DNA from: Haloplasmatales bacterium 4B
GTDB lineage: Bacteria > Bacillota_I > Bacilli_A > Haloplasmatales > Haloplasmataceae
DNA length: 57,324 nt
Direction of reading: 5' to 3'
Assembly: GCA_003586005.1 (NCBI GenBank)
Contig: NSKI01000013.1
Location: 1 to 57,324, forward strand
Below, piece after piece: positions 1 through 9,047 of the stretch. The notes under the pieces were generated by a model, which worked only from the letters and a program-made list of their open reading frames with translations, had not been told where the DNA came from and did not search any database. Made by a program: the position numbers and the translations under genes. The stretch's first letter is position 1. Every line of letters starts with the position of its first letter.

Positions 1-962
1 GAAATAGGAGATGCACCAATAAACATTAGAGCCATAAATAGTAATTGAGTTGAATCAGAGATTTGACTCACATCCATTGTGCTAAAACCAGCGTTTCTAG
101 TTGTGAGCGACATAAAAAAACTATGAAAGATAATATCTATTATATTTTTATCAAATAAAAAATGATTTACTTCAAAAATAATAAATAAACTAGCTCCAAG
201 TAGATAGAGAAAGATGTGCATAGGAAATATTAATTTAACAAAAATCGAAAATCTAAATTTCTGCCCTCTAAATTTTGCTATAAAGTAATCCTTAGTTTCG
301 ACTAATACCCAATAACCTACTGAACCTAAAAAGATTAAAACCATAGCAATAGTTATCATAAAATAATCTTTGTTATTAGCGAATGAAATTAAAGAATCTC
401 CAAATATATCTAAACCACAATTTGTAAATAATGATATTGTATGAAAAAAAGCTTGAAAGAGCGATTCCTTAAAAGAATAGTAATTATTTAAGTAAAAGTG
501 AGTACTTAATAAGATATATCCGATAAATTCTATTGTTAAAATCAGTATTAGTACATCTTTTACTAGTCTAATTACCCCTCCAGCCTTTAATTGATTTTGG
601 TCAGTAACTACCATTGATCTTTCTTTAATTGATATTTTCTTACCAATAATAATCCAAATACCAGCAAGATATAACATAAGTCCTACCCCGCCAAATTGCA
701 TAATTAAAGCTAGAATTACAAGTCCGATTCGTGAAAATGTAGTTGAAATATTTATGGTAGTTAATCCAGTTACACTCATACCACTTGCAGATACAAATAT
801 TGCATCAATAAATGATAGCGACTGGTTATCTTGTAATGAAAATGGAAACATTAATAATAATGCTCCTATTATTGTAAATATTGCATAAAAAGAAACTATA
901 GTTCGTACATATGTGCCAAAGAAAAATTTTCTGGCTTTAGAGTTATATTTTAATTTAAACAT
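1..962 (-). CDS. TrkH/KtrB-family K+ transporter subunit (3' end outside window)
   Basis: Membrane subunit of a Trk/Ktr potassium uptake system, expected in the cytoplasmic membrane with a cytosolic KtrA/TrkA gating partner that is not visible here. About 320 residues are present and the C-terminus runs off the left edge. Several hydrophobic helices alternate with the P-loop filter segments of this superfamily: SASGMSVTGLTT near residue 60, FTNCGLDIFGDS in the middle and LTTRNAGFSTMD near the end. These glycine-centred filters identify the family. The start is an ATG preceded by AAAGGAA. It is divergent from nothing and lies downstream of the flavoprotein on the same strand, about 90 bases away. 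Whether it is KtrB or TrkH cannot be decided without the C-terminus; KtrB is more usual in Bacillota. Confidence 0.88.
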   Translation of the reverse strand, partial: MFKLKYNSKARKFFFGTYVRTIVSFYAIFTIIGALLLMFPFSLQDNQSLSFIDAIFVSASGMSVTGLTTINISTTFSRIGLVILALIMQFGGVGLMLYLAGIWIIIGKKISIKERSMVVTDQNQLKAGGVIRLVKDVLILILTIEFIGYILLSTHFYLNNYYSFKESLFQAFFHTISLFTNCGLDIFGDSLISFANNKDYFMITIAMVLIFLGSVGYWVLVETKDYFIAKFRGQKFRFSIFVKLIFPMHIFLYLLGASLFIIFEVNHFLFDKNIIDIIFHSFFMSLTTRNAGFSTMDVSQISDSTQLLFMALMFIGASPI

Positions 963-1050
963 TTTTATTTCCTTTTAATCTTATTATTAATACAAACTCA
1001 CTATTTTATCATGTTTTTTTTAAATTAAAATATTAATCTTCAAATTACAT

Positions 1051-2286
1051 TTAAACATTATTGCCAGCTGCATAACCAGTGGTTAGTGCAATTGTTATAT
1101 TATATCCACCCGTATATCCGTGTAAATCCAAAACTTCACCGATAAAAAAAAGTCCTGGTATTATTTTAGATTCCATTGTTTTTGGATTTATTTCTTTTAG
1201 TGAAACACCTCCACCTGTCACAAAAGCACTCTGGATAGGTTTTATTTCATGAACTTTAATTTCAAATTCTTTAAGCATTCGAACTATGTCATTAAGTTGT
1301 TTATTAGATAAATCAGATAATTTTAAAGTATCATCTATCATTAATTTATTAAATATATAATCTATTAATCGATTAGGTAATAAAGACTTTATAATCGTTT
1401 TTACATTTTTATGGGGGTTTATAACACGTTTATTTTTAATATCAGTAATTAATGATTCATAAGTTATCTCAGGTAAAAAGTCAACTTGTAATGTAGCTAT
1501 AGTATTCTTTTTTAAAAAATGATAGATAAATTGACTTAATTTCAGAGCTGCCGGACCACTTAAACCAAAATGGGTAATAATTAAATCATGGATATGATAT
1601 TTTACTACTTCGTTAAATTCATCTATTAAAGATAATTTTACATTCGTAAAAGATAATCCTTGAAGTAATTTTGAATTAATTAACGGATCATGTGAAATTA
1701 TTGGACTTTCTGTAGGAAATAAATCAGTAACTTCATGAGAAAATTTGTTCGCTATTTCATAACCAAAACCAGTTGATCCCGTTTGTGGGTAGCTTTTGCC
1801 ACCTGTTGCAATTACAACATTATAGCTCTTAAAATTCCCATTGGTTGTTTTTACTAATTTATAACCATCCATAATTTGAATGTCTTTCACTTCTGTTTGA
1901 TATAAGACATTTACTTTATTATTTTTAAGTTGAGCTTTAAGTACATTTATTATATCGATTGCATGGTCGCTTTTCGGAAATACTTTATCATCTCTTTCAA
2001 TTTTAAATTCAAGACCTAAACCTTTAAAATAATTTAGTATATCATGCGGGCCAAATTGATTTAAGGAACTATATAAAAATCGACCATTTTTTACTGGTAA
2101 ATCTTTTATGAAATCATTACTTTCTTTTAAATTAGTTAAATTACAACGTCCTCCACCAGTAAGTTTTAATTTATTCCCAATATCTTCGTTTTTATCGATT
2201 AATAAAACCTTTTTACTTTGTTTACTAGCAGTAAGAGCGCACATAACACCAGCTGGTCCTGCGCCTATAATAATTACATTATGCAT
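1051..2286 (-). CDS. NAD(P)/FAD-dependent oxidoreductase, HI0933/YhiN (BaiN-like) family
   Basis: FAD-dependent flavoprotein of 411 residues, the usual length of the HI0933/YhiN family. It opens with the dinucleotide-binding motif GAGPAG (residues 8-13), followed by the family-specific stretch GNKLKLTGGGRCNLTN near residue 37. A second motif, VIATGGKSYPQTGSTGFGYE, lies near residue 158, and the C-terminal FAD segment contains GLFFIGEVLDLHGYTGGYN. The cellular reaction of most members is unsettled; database names such as aminoacetone oxidase or BaiN are transferred and should not be taken as function here. The first codon is the likely start because the Rossmann strand begins at residue 3 and an AGGTGAAAG-like site precedes it. 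It is transcribed toward the K+ transporter gene. Confidence 0.9.
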   Translation of the reverse strand: MHNVIIIGAGPAGVMCALTASKQSKKVLLIDKNEDIGNKLKLTGGGRCNLTNLKESNDFIKDLPVKNGRFLYSSLNQFGPHDILNYFKGLGLEFKIERDDKVFPKSDHAIDIINVLKAQLKNNKVNVLYQTEVKDIQIMDGYKLVKTTNGNFKSYNVVIATGGKSYPQTGSTGFGYEIANKFSHEVTDLFPTESPIISHDPLINSKLLQGLSFTNVKLSLIDEFNEVVKYHIHDLIITHFGLSGPAALKLSQFIYHFLKKNTIATLQVDFLPEITYESLITDIKNKRVINPHKNVKTIIKSLLPNRLIDYIFNKLMIDDTLKLSDLSNKQLNDIVRMLKEFEIKVHEIKPIQSAFVTGGGVSLKEINPKTMESKIIPGLFFIGEVLDLHGYTGGYNITIALTTGYAAGNNV

Positions 2287-2399
2287 ACTTTCACCTCATC
2301 TTATTTTTCAATCTCTATTATGTTTGTGTCAATAATTAAAATTTCTACTAAAAAATTATGTATTACCTAAAAAGTTGTGAGAAAAATAATATCAAGTAT

Positions 2400-2428
2400 T
2401 TGACTCAATCTTTTATATTATATATAAT
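2400..2428 (+). promoter_or_regulatory. sigma-A promoter of the DUF896 gene
   Basis: TTGACT at 2400-2405 and TATAAT at 2423-2428 are separated by exactly 17 bases, about 30 bases upstream of the start codon. No LexA-type box was noticed, although the B. subtilis relative ynzC sits next to SOS genes. Confidence 0.75.
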
Positions 2429-2459
2429 ATATCATATTATTAATAAATAGAGGTAGCTT

Positions 2460-2648
2460 ATGTTAACAAAAGAAAAAATAGATCGACTAAACTTCTTAGC
2501 TAAGAAAGCTAAAAAAGAAGCATTAACTGAAAAAGAAAAAATAGAACAAAAAAATTTAAGAGAAGAGTATTTGGCAAATTTTAGAGCTCATTTTCGTAAA
2601 AGGTTAGAAAATATAGAATTTGTTGATAACGACAAAATTATTCAGTAG
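2460..2648 (+). CDS. DUF896 (UPF0291, YnzC-like) small protein
   Basis: A 62-residue, highly charged, mostly helical protein matching the DUF896/YnzC family. It starts with LTKEKIDRLNFLAKKAK, has the typical second helix with LTEKEKIEQKNLREEYL, and carries the conserved YLANFRAHFRKRLENIE segment near residues 32-50. B. subtilis YnzC forms a two-helix hairpin; its molecular role is unknown. The gene has its own promoter and the ATG follows GAGGTAGCTT. Its last few codons overlap the end of a degenerate methyltransferase gene on the other strand. Family assignment is confident; no function can be given. Confidence 0.9.
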   Translation: MLTKEKIDRLNFLAKKAKKEALTEKEKIEQKNLREEYLANFRAHFRKRLENIEFVDNDKIIQ

Positions 2649-3289
2649 ATGCTACAAGGACTAATGCATATGACTCAGTTTCAATATAAGGGGAAAATTT
2701 AAAATCGCCATAAAATTGAATGTTTTTAAAACCACAATCAAGTAAGATATCATTTATTTCTGAAGCAAAAATAGGTGTAAGGTAAATGGTATTACTAATT
2801 TTATTATTATTTACTGTTAATACAGTATTAAAGGCGATTTTCTGCTTATTTGAATCATAATTATAATTTCTTTCAAAATGTAGTTTCGCCTTTTCATTGA
2901 TAATATCTGGTAATTTTTTAATTCCTTTTTTTATTATTCGATTATAATTAATTATTTGAATAATTATTTTTCCTTGTGAATTTAGTAGTGATTTTGTATT
3001 TTTGAAGAATAAAGCTAATTCATTTAATGATTCTAAATGGACAATAGAATTGCCTATACAATATATTAGATTTAATCTTTGCTGTTTTAATCATTGATTT
3101 GTCAATATCAAAAGCGGTAACAATGTAGCCTCTTTCATGAAGTTTAATCGCATAAGCACCTGTTCCACAAGCTATATCCAATATTTCTTGTGGGGGATTT
3201 TCGGCAATATTTTTAATAAAATTTAGTTGATTTTCCTTTGTTTGAAAAATATCATCATAATAATTGGATATCTATTCATAAAAATTCAT
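2638..3289 (-). pseudogene. degenerate class I SAM-dependent methyltransferase
   Basis: Reading the minus strand from an ATG at 3289 gives MNFYE, then an in-frame TAG (3274-3272), then ISNYYDDIFQTKENQLNFIKNI. The SAM-binding motif I follows as EILDIACGTGAYAIKL, then the motif II region TAFDIDKSMIKTAK. Near 3065 the frame breaks: the continuation LIYCIGNSIVHLESLNEL is found one frame over. A stretch equivalent to roughly 25-30 residues appears to be missing between motif II and this motif IV-like segment. The rest runs intact to TAA at 2638. A nonsense codon plus a frameshifting deletion make it non-functional unless both are sequencing errors. Intact relatives are small-molecule methyltransferases of unknown substrate. 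Confidence 0.85.
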
Positions 3290-3375
3290 TAGATAACATC
3301 CTTTTTAAAGATTATTTAATTCATTATTGGTAATATTATTAGTTAGATTAAGGATTTTATTAAAAGGTGATAATA

Positions 3376-3786
3376 ATGCAAAAGGTAAAGAATATAATGT
3401 TAATATTTATAGGTTTATTATTTTTTTTATTAGGTGTTATTGGATTATTTGTTCCGGTTATGCCTACAACAATTTTTTTAATTTTGTCAGGTATTTGTTT
3501 TATTAATAGCTCTGAATTATTATATGTACGCTTAATAAAATTAAAATATTTTGGCCCACATATAGAAAATTATATTGAGAGAAGAGTAGTTACAAAAAAA
3601 ATTAAAATGGGTAGTGCCATATTTTTAATTATTTCCTCGGTTGTAACTGTGATTTTTATAGTGAAAGTTTGGTATTTGCGGTTAATTCCTTTAGTTATAT
3701 TAATCATTTTTATATGGCATTTATCTACTTTAAAAGCAGTAAATACAACTGATGTTATTAAGAAATCTAATAAAGAGTTTGACTAA
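3376..3786 (+). CDS. DUF454 (YbaN-like) membrane protein
   Basis: Small inner-membrane protein of about 136 residues. The N-terminus matches DUF454/YbaN: a hydrophobic helix, then LGVIGLFVPVMPTTIFLILSG, a conserved region of this family, followed by a soluble loop containing HIENYIERRVVTKKIKMGS and two further hydrophobic helices at the C-terminus. No function is established for the family. An upstream in-frame GTG at 3367 is possible, but AAAAGGTG is spaced correctly for the ATG at 3376, which is preferred. It appears monocistronic. Confidence 0.85.
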   Translation: MQKVKNIMLIFIGLLFFLLGVIGLFVPVMPTTIFLILSGICFINSSELLYVRLIKLKYFGPHIENYIERRVVTKKIKMGSAIFLIISSVVTVIFIVKVWYLRLIPLVILIIFIWHLSTLKAVNTTDVIKKSNKEFD

Positions 3787-3885
3787 TGTTACTCTGCATT
3801 ATTTATGTTATTAACCAATGCGAAAAACATCTATGGTGCATTCTTAATTAATTCATAAATATGTTGATTTTAACTCGCTATTTTT

Positions 3886-3914
3886 TTGCTTTAACAAAAA
3901 TTATATAGTATACT
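3886..3914 (+). promoter_or_regulatory. probable sigma-A promoter of the P-loop gene
   Basis: TTGCTT (3886-3891) and TATACT (3909-3914) are separated by 17 bases. They lie upstream of a tiny ORF and the P-loop protein gene. Confidence 0.55.
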
Positions 3915-3936
3915 AATTATACTGGAGGCTGATATT

Positions 3937-3987
3937 ATGATATTAGCAAATTATAGACCTATAAAAACACGAAATATCTCTTTATAA
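3937..3987 (+). CDS. possible 16-residue leader peptide
   Basis: A 16-codon ORF (MILANYRPIKTRNISL) has a strong TGGAGG ribosome site 8 bases upstream and ends with TAA 21 bases before the next gene. It sits between a good promoter and the P-loop gene. It could be a translated leader that couples or attenuates expression, or the remnant of a longer gene. No secondary structure typical of attenuation was found between it and the next start codon. Translation is inferred only from the ribosome site. Confidence 0.3.
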   Translation: MILANYRPIKTRNISL

Positions 3988-4008
3988 AAAAATTATAAGG
4001 AGGGAAAA

Positions 4009-4671
4009 ATGAATATTAAAAACAATGTATTAAAAGAAAAGTTAAAAAATGTATACTTTATAGCTGGAACTAATTGCAGTGGAAAGTCTACAATGGCTAA
4101 ACAACTTAGTAAAAAATTTGATATGATTTTTTATAGTGCTGATGATTCCTATTGGAAACATAGGCAATGTAGTAATAAGAAAGATCAGCCCAATATGAAC
4201 CGTGAATTTCTCGGTTGGGATGAATTCTTTAATCGTGAACCAATTGATAAGGCAACATGGCTTCTTGAAAGTGAACTAGAGGAAATGGACTTCATCATTA
4301 TGGATTTAGTTCAATTAGCTCAAAAAGAAAATGCGAAAGTCATCGTTGACATTCATTGCATGCCTGAAATATTTGCCCAAATATCTGAATATAGACGGGT
4401 TATATTCTTGCTCGCAGAACCAGATTTAGTATTTAAAGAGTATTTTGACAGAGAGGATAAATCAGATGTTTATAACTGCATTTTAAAAAATACTACTAAT
4501 CCTGAAGAATCCTTATTAAATACTAGAAAACTTGCCAAAGAGATTGCCACTATGGAAACAAATAAGGTTCTTAATAGTGGGTTTAAATATTTAGTAAGAA
4601 CTGAAACAACTGATTTTTTAACACGTCAAAAATTAGTGATTGAACATTTTGGATTACAGGAAATTATTTAA
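4009..4671 (+). CDS. P-loop NTPase/kinase-like protein of unknown substrate
   Basis: A 220-residue cytosolic protein with a clear Walker A motif GTNCSGKST at residues 20-28 in the context VYFIAGTNCSGKSTMAKQL, typical of small nucleotide or metabolite kinases. A Walker-B-like strand AKVIVDIH lies near residue 115, followed by a kinase-like strand RRVIFLLAEPDLVFKEYFDRED near residues 129-150, where lid arginines are expected. The substrate cannot be named. The start follows AAGGAGGGAAAA, an excellent ribosome site. It has its own promoter and terminator and is preceded by a possible leader peptide, so it appears to be an isolated transcription unit. Confidence 0.7.
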   Translation: MNIKNNVLKEKLKNVYFIAGTNCSGKSTMAKQLSKKFDMIFYSADDSYWKHRQCSNKKDQPNMNREFLGWDEFFNREPIDKATWLLESELEEMDFIIMDLVQLAQKENAKVIVDIHCMPEIFAQISEYRRVIFLLAEPDLVFKEYFDREDKSDVYNCILKNTTNPEESLLNTRKLAKEIATMETNKVLNSGFKYLVRTETTDFLTRQKLVIEHFGLQEII

Positions 4672-4689
4672 ATGTGAATTGAGTTTTAA

Positions 4690-4727
4690 AAAGCAACCAT
4701 GATTTTTTTATGGTTGTTTTTTTATTT
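4690..4727 (+). terminator. Rho-independent terminator after the P-loop gene
   Basis: The arms AAGCAACCAT (4691-4700) and ATGGTTGTTT (from 4710) pair around a T-rich loop and are followed by a run of T. Confidence 0.85.
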
Positions 4728-4887
4728 TGAACCCCTTAATAATTCATATCATAATCTGTTTAGATAGTTAATAGTTTTAATATGAAATAGATTAACATCT
4801 TTTTTTACACAAATATTTAGGCTATTTCACCAAATAAATTTAATTTCATATTATATTATGGTTAAATTTAATAATAAGGAGTTACTT

Positions 4888-6759
4888 ATGAATCAAAAAA
4901 AACTTATTAAGTTGGTGAAAAATTTCATTTTTCTAAAACATAATGTGAAAGGTAAATATCTGATGATTAGTTTTAAAGATATAGATAACGATGGAATTGA
5001 AGAGATAATAGCTAGGTATTTTTTAAATGATGTTACAAATTTAATAATTTTAAAAAACTCAATCAATGGTTGGGAATTATTTGAAGAAGAATTTTTAGAA
5101 TTATACCCAGCATATATAAATGCGATTGATGGAAAATTGTGGGGTTATATAAACAATAAGGGGAAATTTATAATTAAACCTCAATTTGACTACGCAAGTG
5201 ATTTTGAAAATGGAAAAGCAATTGTTTTAATCAATAATTTATTTGCTTTAATTAATTCTGATGGTGAATACATTATAGAACCAACTTATATGTCAATGTC
5301 GTTTATTAATGAATCTCTAATAAAAGCAACTACTGATGAAGGAAGTGTGGTGATTGATGGAAAAGGTAAAATAATATCAAAAACATATGCCTATATAGGA
5401 ACCTTCAGTGATGATTTAGCTCAAGTCGCAAACAAAGATTTTATTTATGGTTATATAAATAAGAATGGAATTGAAATCATTCCCTTAGTATATCAAGAAG
5501 TATTCGATTTTGTTGATCAAAAAGCTATTGTTAAAGATTTTGAGAAATATAATTTAATTAATACATCTGGAGATATAATACATACTTATGATTACTACTT
5601 TGTAGGTTACTATAATGAAGGGTTAATGGCGTTTATAAAGTCACAAAATGGGTTATATGGCTTTATTAATGAATTAGGTGAAGTCATAATTAAACCACAG
5701 TATACAGATGTTTTTCCTTTTAAAAATAATATAGCGATAGTAAATATTGAAAAAGATTTAATAAATCATTATGGTATAATAAATAAATTTGGAGAAATAG
5801 TGGTTCCCCTAATTTATAACAATATTATTGACTTAAATGAAAATCGCTTTGCTCTTGGTAAAGCAATTCAGAACAATAAACCATTCTTAGGTTCTATATA
5901 TGCCGTTAGTGATAATTCAGGAAAAATTATAACAGATTTTATTTTTGATGAAGTAAATGAATATCTACATCATATCGCATCTGTTTCTAATTCATCAAAA
6001 ACATTTTTTATTGACTTAAATGGAAATCAAGTAAAAAGTTTGCCTATAGTAGATGGATTTGGGAAACTAGAAATAAAGAACTCTCTAATTTCAGCACAAA
6101 TTGATTATATAATATACTATTTAGATAAACTTGGTAATATAATTAATTATCCTAATTATATTATTCCAGGTAAGGATGAAGTTGATGTTATAATTAATAA
6201 ATATAAACCGAATAAAAATTATTTAGTTTATTATCCTCATTTTGAAAATATAATGATTTTCGCAAATACTAATCAATTATTAAAAAAATTATCTTTGGTT
6301 AGACCAATTCCTTTTCAAAGAACATACCGTTATTATGGAAATTTCACAATCAAATATGTTAAAAAAGATTTAATGGAAATACAATTTGATGGATATAAGT
6401 ATAATTTTGGATCCGCTCACTGCATTCCTTATCGACAATACGCTCACATTAATCTAATTACAGGTGATTTATATTCTTTAGAAGATTTATTTAAAGAAGA
6501 TGCTGATTATTCTCAAGAGTTGATTCTACATGTAAAGAGGCAAATAAAAAATGATAATAATATTTATTATTTACCAGGTAGTGATCTTTCAATAACAAAT
6601 GATCAATTATTTTATGTTACAAATGAAGCGATTCATTTATTTTATAATCCTTGTGAAATCGCTGCATATGTGACAGGGTATCCTGAGTTTATTATTAATT
6701 TTGAAGAGATAAATGAAATAATAAATAAAGACAGTGACTTTTGGAAGTCATTTCATTAA
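4888..6759 (+). CDS. WG-repeat protein with C-terminal DUF3298/RsiV-like domain
   Basis: About 623 residues with no signal peptide. After a short N-terminal region containing DIDNDGIEEIIA, a calcium-loop-like motif, come several WG/beta repeats of the form YGYIN..G..II.P.Y. Examples are WGYINNKGKFIIKPQFDYA, YGYINKNGIEIIPLVYQEV, YGFINELGEVIIKPQY and YGIINKFGEIVVPLIY, spread over roughly residues 90-320. The C-terminal 170 residues resemble DUF3298, a domain shared with RsiV and PdaC, including HINLITGDLYSLEDLF and the end segment IHLFYNPCEIAAYVTG. An in-frame ATG 30 bases earlier lacks a ribosome site; the ATG after AAGGAGTTACTT is chosen. The role is unknown; WG repeats usually serve as binding scaffolds. 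The patatin gene follows after 15 bases and is probably co-transcribed. Confidence 0.8.
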   Translation: MNQKKLIKLVKNFIFLKHNVKGKYLMISFKDIDNDGIEEIIARYFLNDVTNLIILKNSINGWELFEEEFLELYPAYINAIDGKLWGYINNKGKFIIKPQFDYASDFENGKAIVLINNLFALINSDGEYIIEPTYMSMSFINESLIKATTDEGSVVIDGKGKIISKTYAYIGTFSDDLAQVANKDFIYGYINKNGIEIIPLVYQEVFDFVDQKAIVKDFEKYNLINTSGDIIHTYDYYFVGYYNEGLMAFIKSQNGLYGFINELGEVIIKPQYTDVFPFKNNIAIVNIEKDLINHYGIINKFGEIVVPLIYNNIIDLNENRFALGKAIQNNKPFLGSIYAVSDNSGKIITDFIFDEVNEYLHHIASVSNSSKTFFIDLNGNQVKSLPIVDGFGKLEIKNSLISAQIDYIIYYLDKLGNIINYPNYIIPGKDEVDVIINKYKPNKNYLVYYPHFENIMIFANTNQLLKKLSLVRPIPFQRTYRYYGNFTIKYVKKDLMEIQFDGYKYNFGSAHCIPYRQYAHINLITGDLYSLEDLFKEDADYSQELILHVKRQIKNDNNIYYLPGSDLSITNDQLFYVTNEAIHLFYNPCEIAAYVTGYPEFIINFEEINEIINKDSDFWKSFH

Positions 6760-6774
6760 TAGTGAGGTGATATT

Positions 6775-7641
6775 ATGAAAGTGGATGCTTTTTTTGAAGG
6801 TGGAGGTATACTAGGAGTTAGTTTTATAGGTGCATACAAAGCTTTAACTGAAAGGGGAATTTGGATTGAAAAAGCTGTAGGTATTTCTTCAGGGTCATTT
6901 GTAGCCGCACTTGTTATTTGTGGATATACCGCCAATGAATTAATTGAAATGTTAAATACTAATTTTACTATATTTAAACAAAAAACGATAATTTCTGAAA
7001 AGAATTATCTTGGAAAACCCTTATCTATTTTACTTAAAAAAGGGATTTACGATAGTCAAGCAATCGAAGACTTTGTTGATAAAGCACTACAAAAAAAGGG
7101 AGTTCAATATTTTAATGATGTCACTTATAATGGTGAAAGCAACTTAAAAATTATCGCAAAAGATTTTACAAATAAAAGATTGTTATTATTACCTAATGAC
7201 TTACCTCAATATGACCATGATCCTGGTTGTTTTAAGATAGCTAAAGCTGTTAGGATGAGTTGTTCAATACCGTTTTATTACATACCCTATATATTAAAGT
7301 CTAGAAATAAAATTAATTATATTGTTGATGGAGGGATAATAAAAGATATTTCAACCTCTATTATTAATAATAATAATAAATTAACAAAATTAACATTGAG
7401 ATTTAAAATTAAGGATAAACGGAAAAAGTGGTTTGATAAAATTAATTCATCTAATAACATCGATTGTGCTAATGATAATAGGGAATATGAAAGGTTAATA
7501 ACCATTTTCCATGATGGTAAAATTAAACCAACTAGTTTTGATTTAAATAGAGAACAAATCATATATTTATATAACCAAGGTTATAAAGCGACTATTAAAT
7601 TTATTAATGATGAATTTTATAAAAAAAATCCTTGCAATTAA
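6775..7641 (+). CDS. patatin-like phospholipase
   Basis: Serine acyl hydrolase of 288 residues in the patatin/RssA family, probably cytosolic because no signal peptide is present. The oxyanion loop GGGILG (residues 9-14), the nucleophile elbow GISSG (Ser38) and the catalytic Asp in VDGG (Asp185) are all visible, so it should be catalytically competent. The likely substrate is a membrane lipid ester. It lies 15 bases after the WG-repeat gene, with a GAGGTGATATT ribosome site. The stop codon lies inside the terminator hairpin. Confidence 0.88.
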   Translation: MKVDAFFEGGGILGVSFIGAYKALTERGIWIEKAVGISSGSFVAALVICGYTANELIEMLNTNFTIFKQKTIISEKNYLGKPLSILLKKGIYDSQAIEDFVDKALQKKGVQYFNDVTYNGESNLKIIAKDFTNKRLLLLPNDLPQYDHDPGCFKIAKAVRMSCSIPFYYIPYILKSRNKINYIVDGGIIKDISTSIINNNNKLTKLTLRFKIKDKRKKWFDKINSSNNIDCANDNREYERLITIFHDGKIKPTSFDLNREQIIYLYNQGYKATIKFINDEFYKKNPCN

Positions 7642-7660
7642 TTTATAAAGGATTTTTTTC
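7621..7660 (+). terminator. Rho-independent terminator after the patatin gene
   Basis: AAAAAAAATCCTT (7621-7633) pairs with AAAGGATTTTTTT (7647-7659). The stem overlaps the last codons of the patatin gene. Confidence 0.85.
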
Positions 7661-7745
7661 ATAATAAATTATGATATAATAAATAAAACTTAAGATTTTA
7701 TTTGGAAAATGATTTAACTAAAATACTGTATAGGGAGTAATTAGA

Positions 7746-9047
7746 ATGAGAGACCAAATAAAAGAGCTCGTTAAATATTTTAGGAAAAATGAAAAGCCTA
7801 AACAAGAATTTAAATTAGGTGTTGAATTTGAGTATTTTGTTGTTGATGTGAATAGTTTAAAAGTAATAAGTTATGATGGGGATAATGGCTTAATGAATAC
7901 TTTTGAAGAACTTTTAAATAAAGGCTTTCAAGGTCTTTATGAAAATAAATTTTTATTGGGATTAAAGAAAAATGGCTCTACAATTACATTAGAACCAGGT
8001 AGTCAACTAGAAATCAGTATTAAGCCACATAAAAAAGTAAATGATATAGAAACAGAATATTTGGAGATATTATCTGATTTGTTGACAATATTAGAAGAAA
8101 AGGGACAAATGCTTTTAGCAACTGGATATCAAGTCCAAAATAAACTTGATGAAGTAAATATTATACCTAAAAAGCGATATGAGCATATGAGTAATTATTT
8201 AATTAAGAGAGGCTCAATGTCGATAAACATGATGAAACAAACTGCTTCAACACAAGTATGTATTGACTATGAAAGCGAAGAAGATTTTCAAGATAAATAT
8301 CGTATTCTATACACGTTAAGTCCAATATTTTATGCTTTTTTTGATAATTCACCTTTTTTTGAGGGGGATATTTATCCGAAAAACTGTATTCGTTCCCAGA
8401 TTTGGGATAATTGTGATAACGAACGTTGTAATATTATGGCAGAAGTATTAACAACGAATTTTAATTATGAGTCCTACGCTAAATTTATATTAAAACAAAA
8501 AGCAATTGTTTTTGAAAATAAATTTACAGATCAATTATTTACAGATTTATTTAATACATCTGATTATAAATCTAATGAACTTGAACATATGCTTTCTATG
8601 GTGTTTCCTGAGATTCGACTTCGTTCATTTATTGAAATAAGAATATTTGATTCTTTACCATATCCCTTTAATTTATCTTTAGCTGCTTTGATTAAAGGTA
8701 GCTTTTATAGTAGTGATAATTTAAAAGATTTATCTAAATTTATTAAAGAAATTAATTTTGAATCAGTATTGCAAGCTAAAAATAATATAATTGAAAAAGG
8801 GGTTCATACAATTTATAATGGACATCGAATTTATGAATTTATGAAATGTTTGCTTTCATTAGCAATTAAAGGGTTAGATGAAGAAGAAAGAAAATATTTG
8901 ATTCCAATTTCTCGTTTAATTCAATTAAAAATGAACCCAAAAGAATACACTACAAATTTAATTGATTTAGGGAAATTGAATGCCCTAAATTGGTGCATTA
9001 TAAATAAAAAAGGTTGGGAGAGTATAAAATGGATTCAAGCCGTGTAA
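7746..9047 (+). CDS. gshA: glutamate-cysteine ligase (GCS2-type)
   Basis: ATP-dependent ligase that joins L-glutamate and L-cysteine through the gamma-carboxylate, the first step of glutathione-type thiol synthesis in the cytosol. The 433-residue length fits. Family landmarks are LGVEFEYFVVD near residue 25, the glutamate/metal-site region TITLEPGSQLEISIKP near residues 80-95, TASTQVCIDY near residue 160 and the arginine-rich RLRSFIEIRIFDSLPYP near residues 295-311. An extended -10 (TGATATAAT, 7672-7680) lies upstream. The 3' end overlaps the next gene, an ATP-grasp ligase, by 19 bases, and a dehydrogenase follows, so the three are probably translated together. No classical gshB is visible in the window, so the overlapping ligase is the candidate for the second step. 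Confidence 0.85.
   Translation: MRDQIKELVKYFRKNEKPKQEFKLGVEFEYFVVDVNSLKVISYDGDNGLMNTFEELLNKGFQGLYENKFLLGLKKNGSTITLEPGSQLEISIKPHKKVNDIETEYLEILSDLLTILEEKGQMLLATGYQVQNKLDEVNIIPKKRYEHMSNYLIKRGSMSINMMKQTASTQVCIDYESEEDFQDKYRILYTLSPIFYAFFDNSPFFEGDIYPKNCIRSQIWDNCDNERCNIMAEVLTTNFNYESYAKFILKQKAIVFENKFTDQLFTDLFNTSDYKSNELEHMLSMVFPEIRLRSFIEIRIFDSLPYPFNLSLAALIKGSFYSSDNLKDLSKFIKEINFESVLQAKNNIIEKGVHTIYNGHRIYEFMKCLLSLAIKGLDEEERKYLIPISRLIQLKMNPKEYTTNLIDLGKLNALNWCIINKKGWESIKWIQAV

Noticed and set aside
4858-4887. Earlier ATG of the WG-repeat gene
   Set aside because: No ribosome site precedes it, while AAGGAG is well placed for the ATG at 4888.
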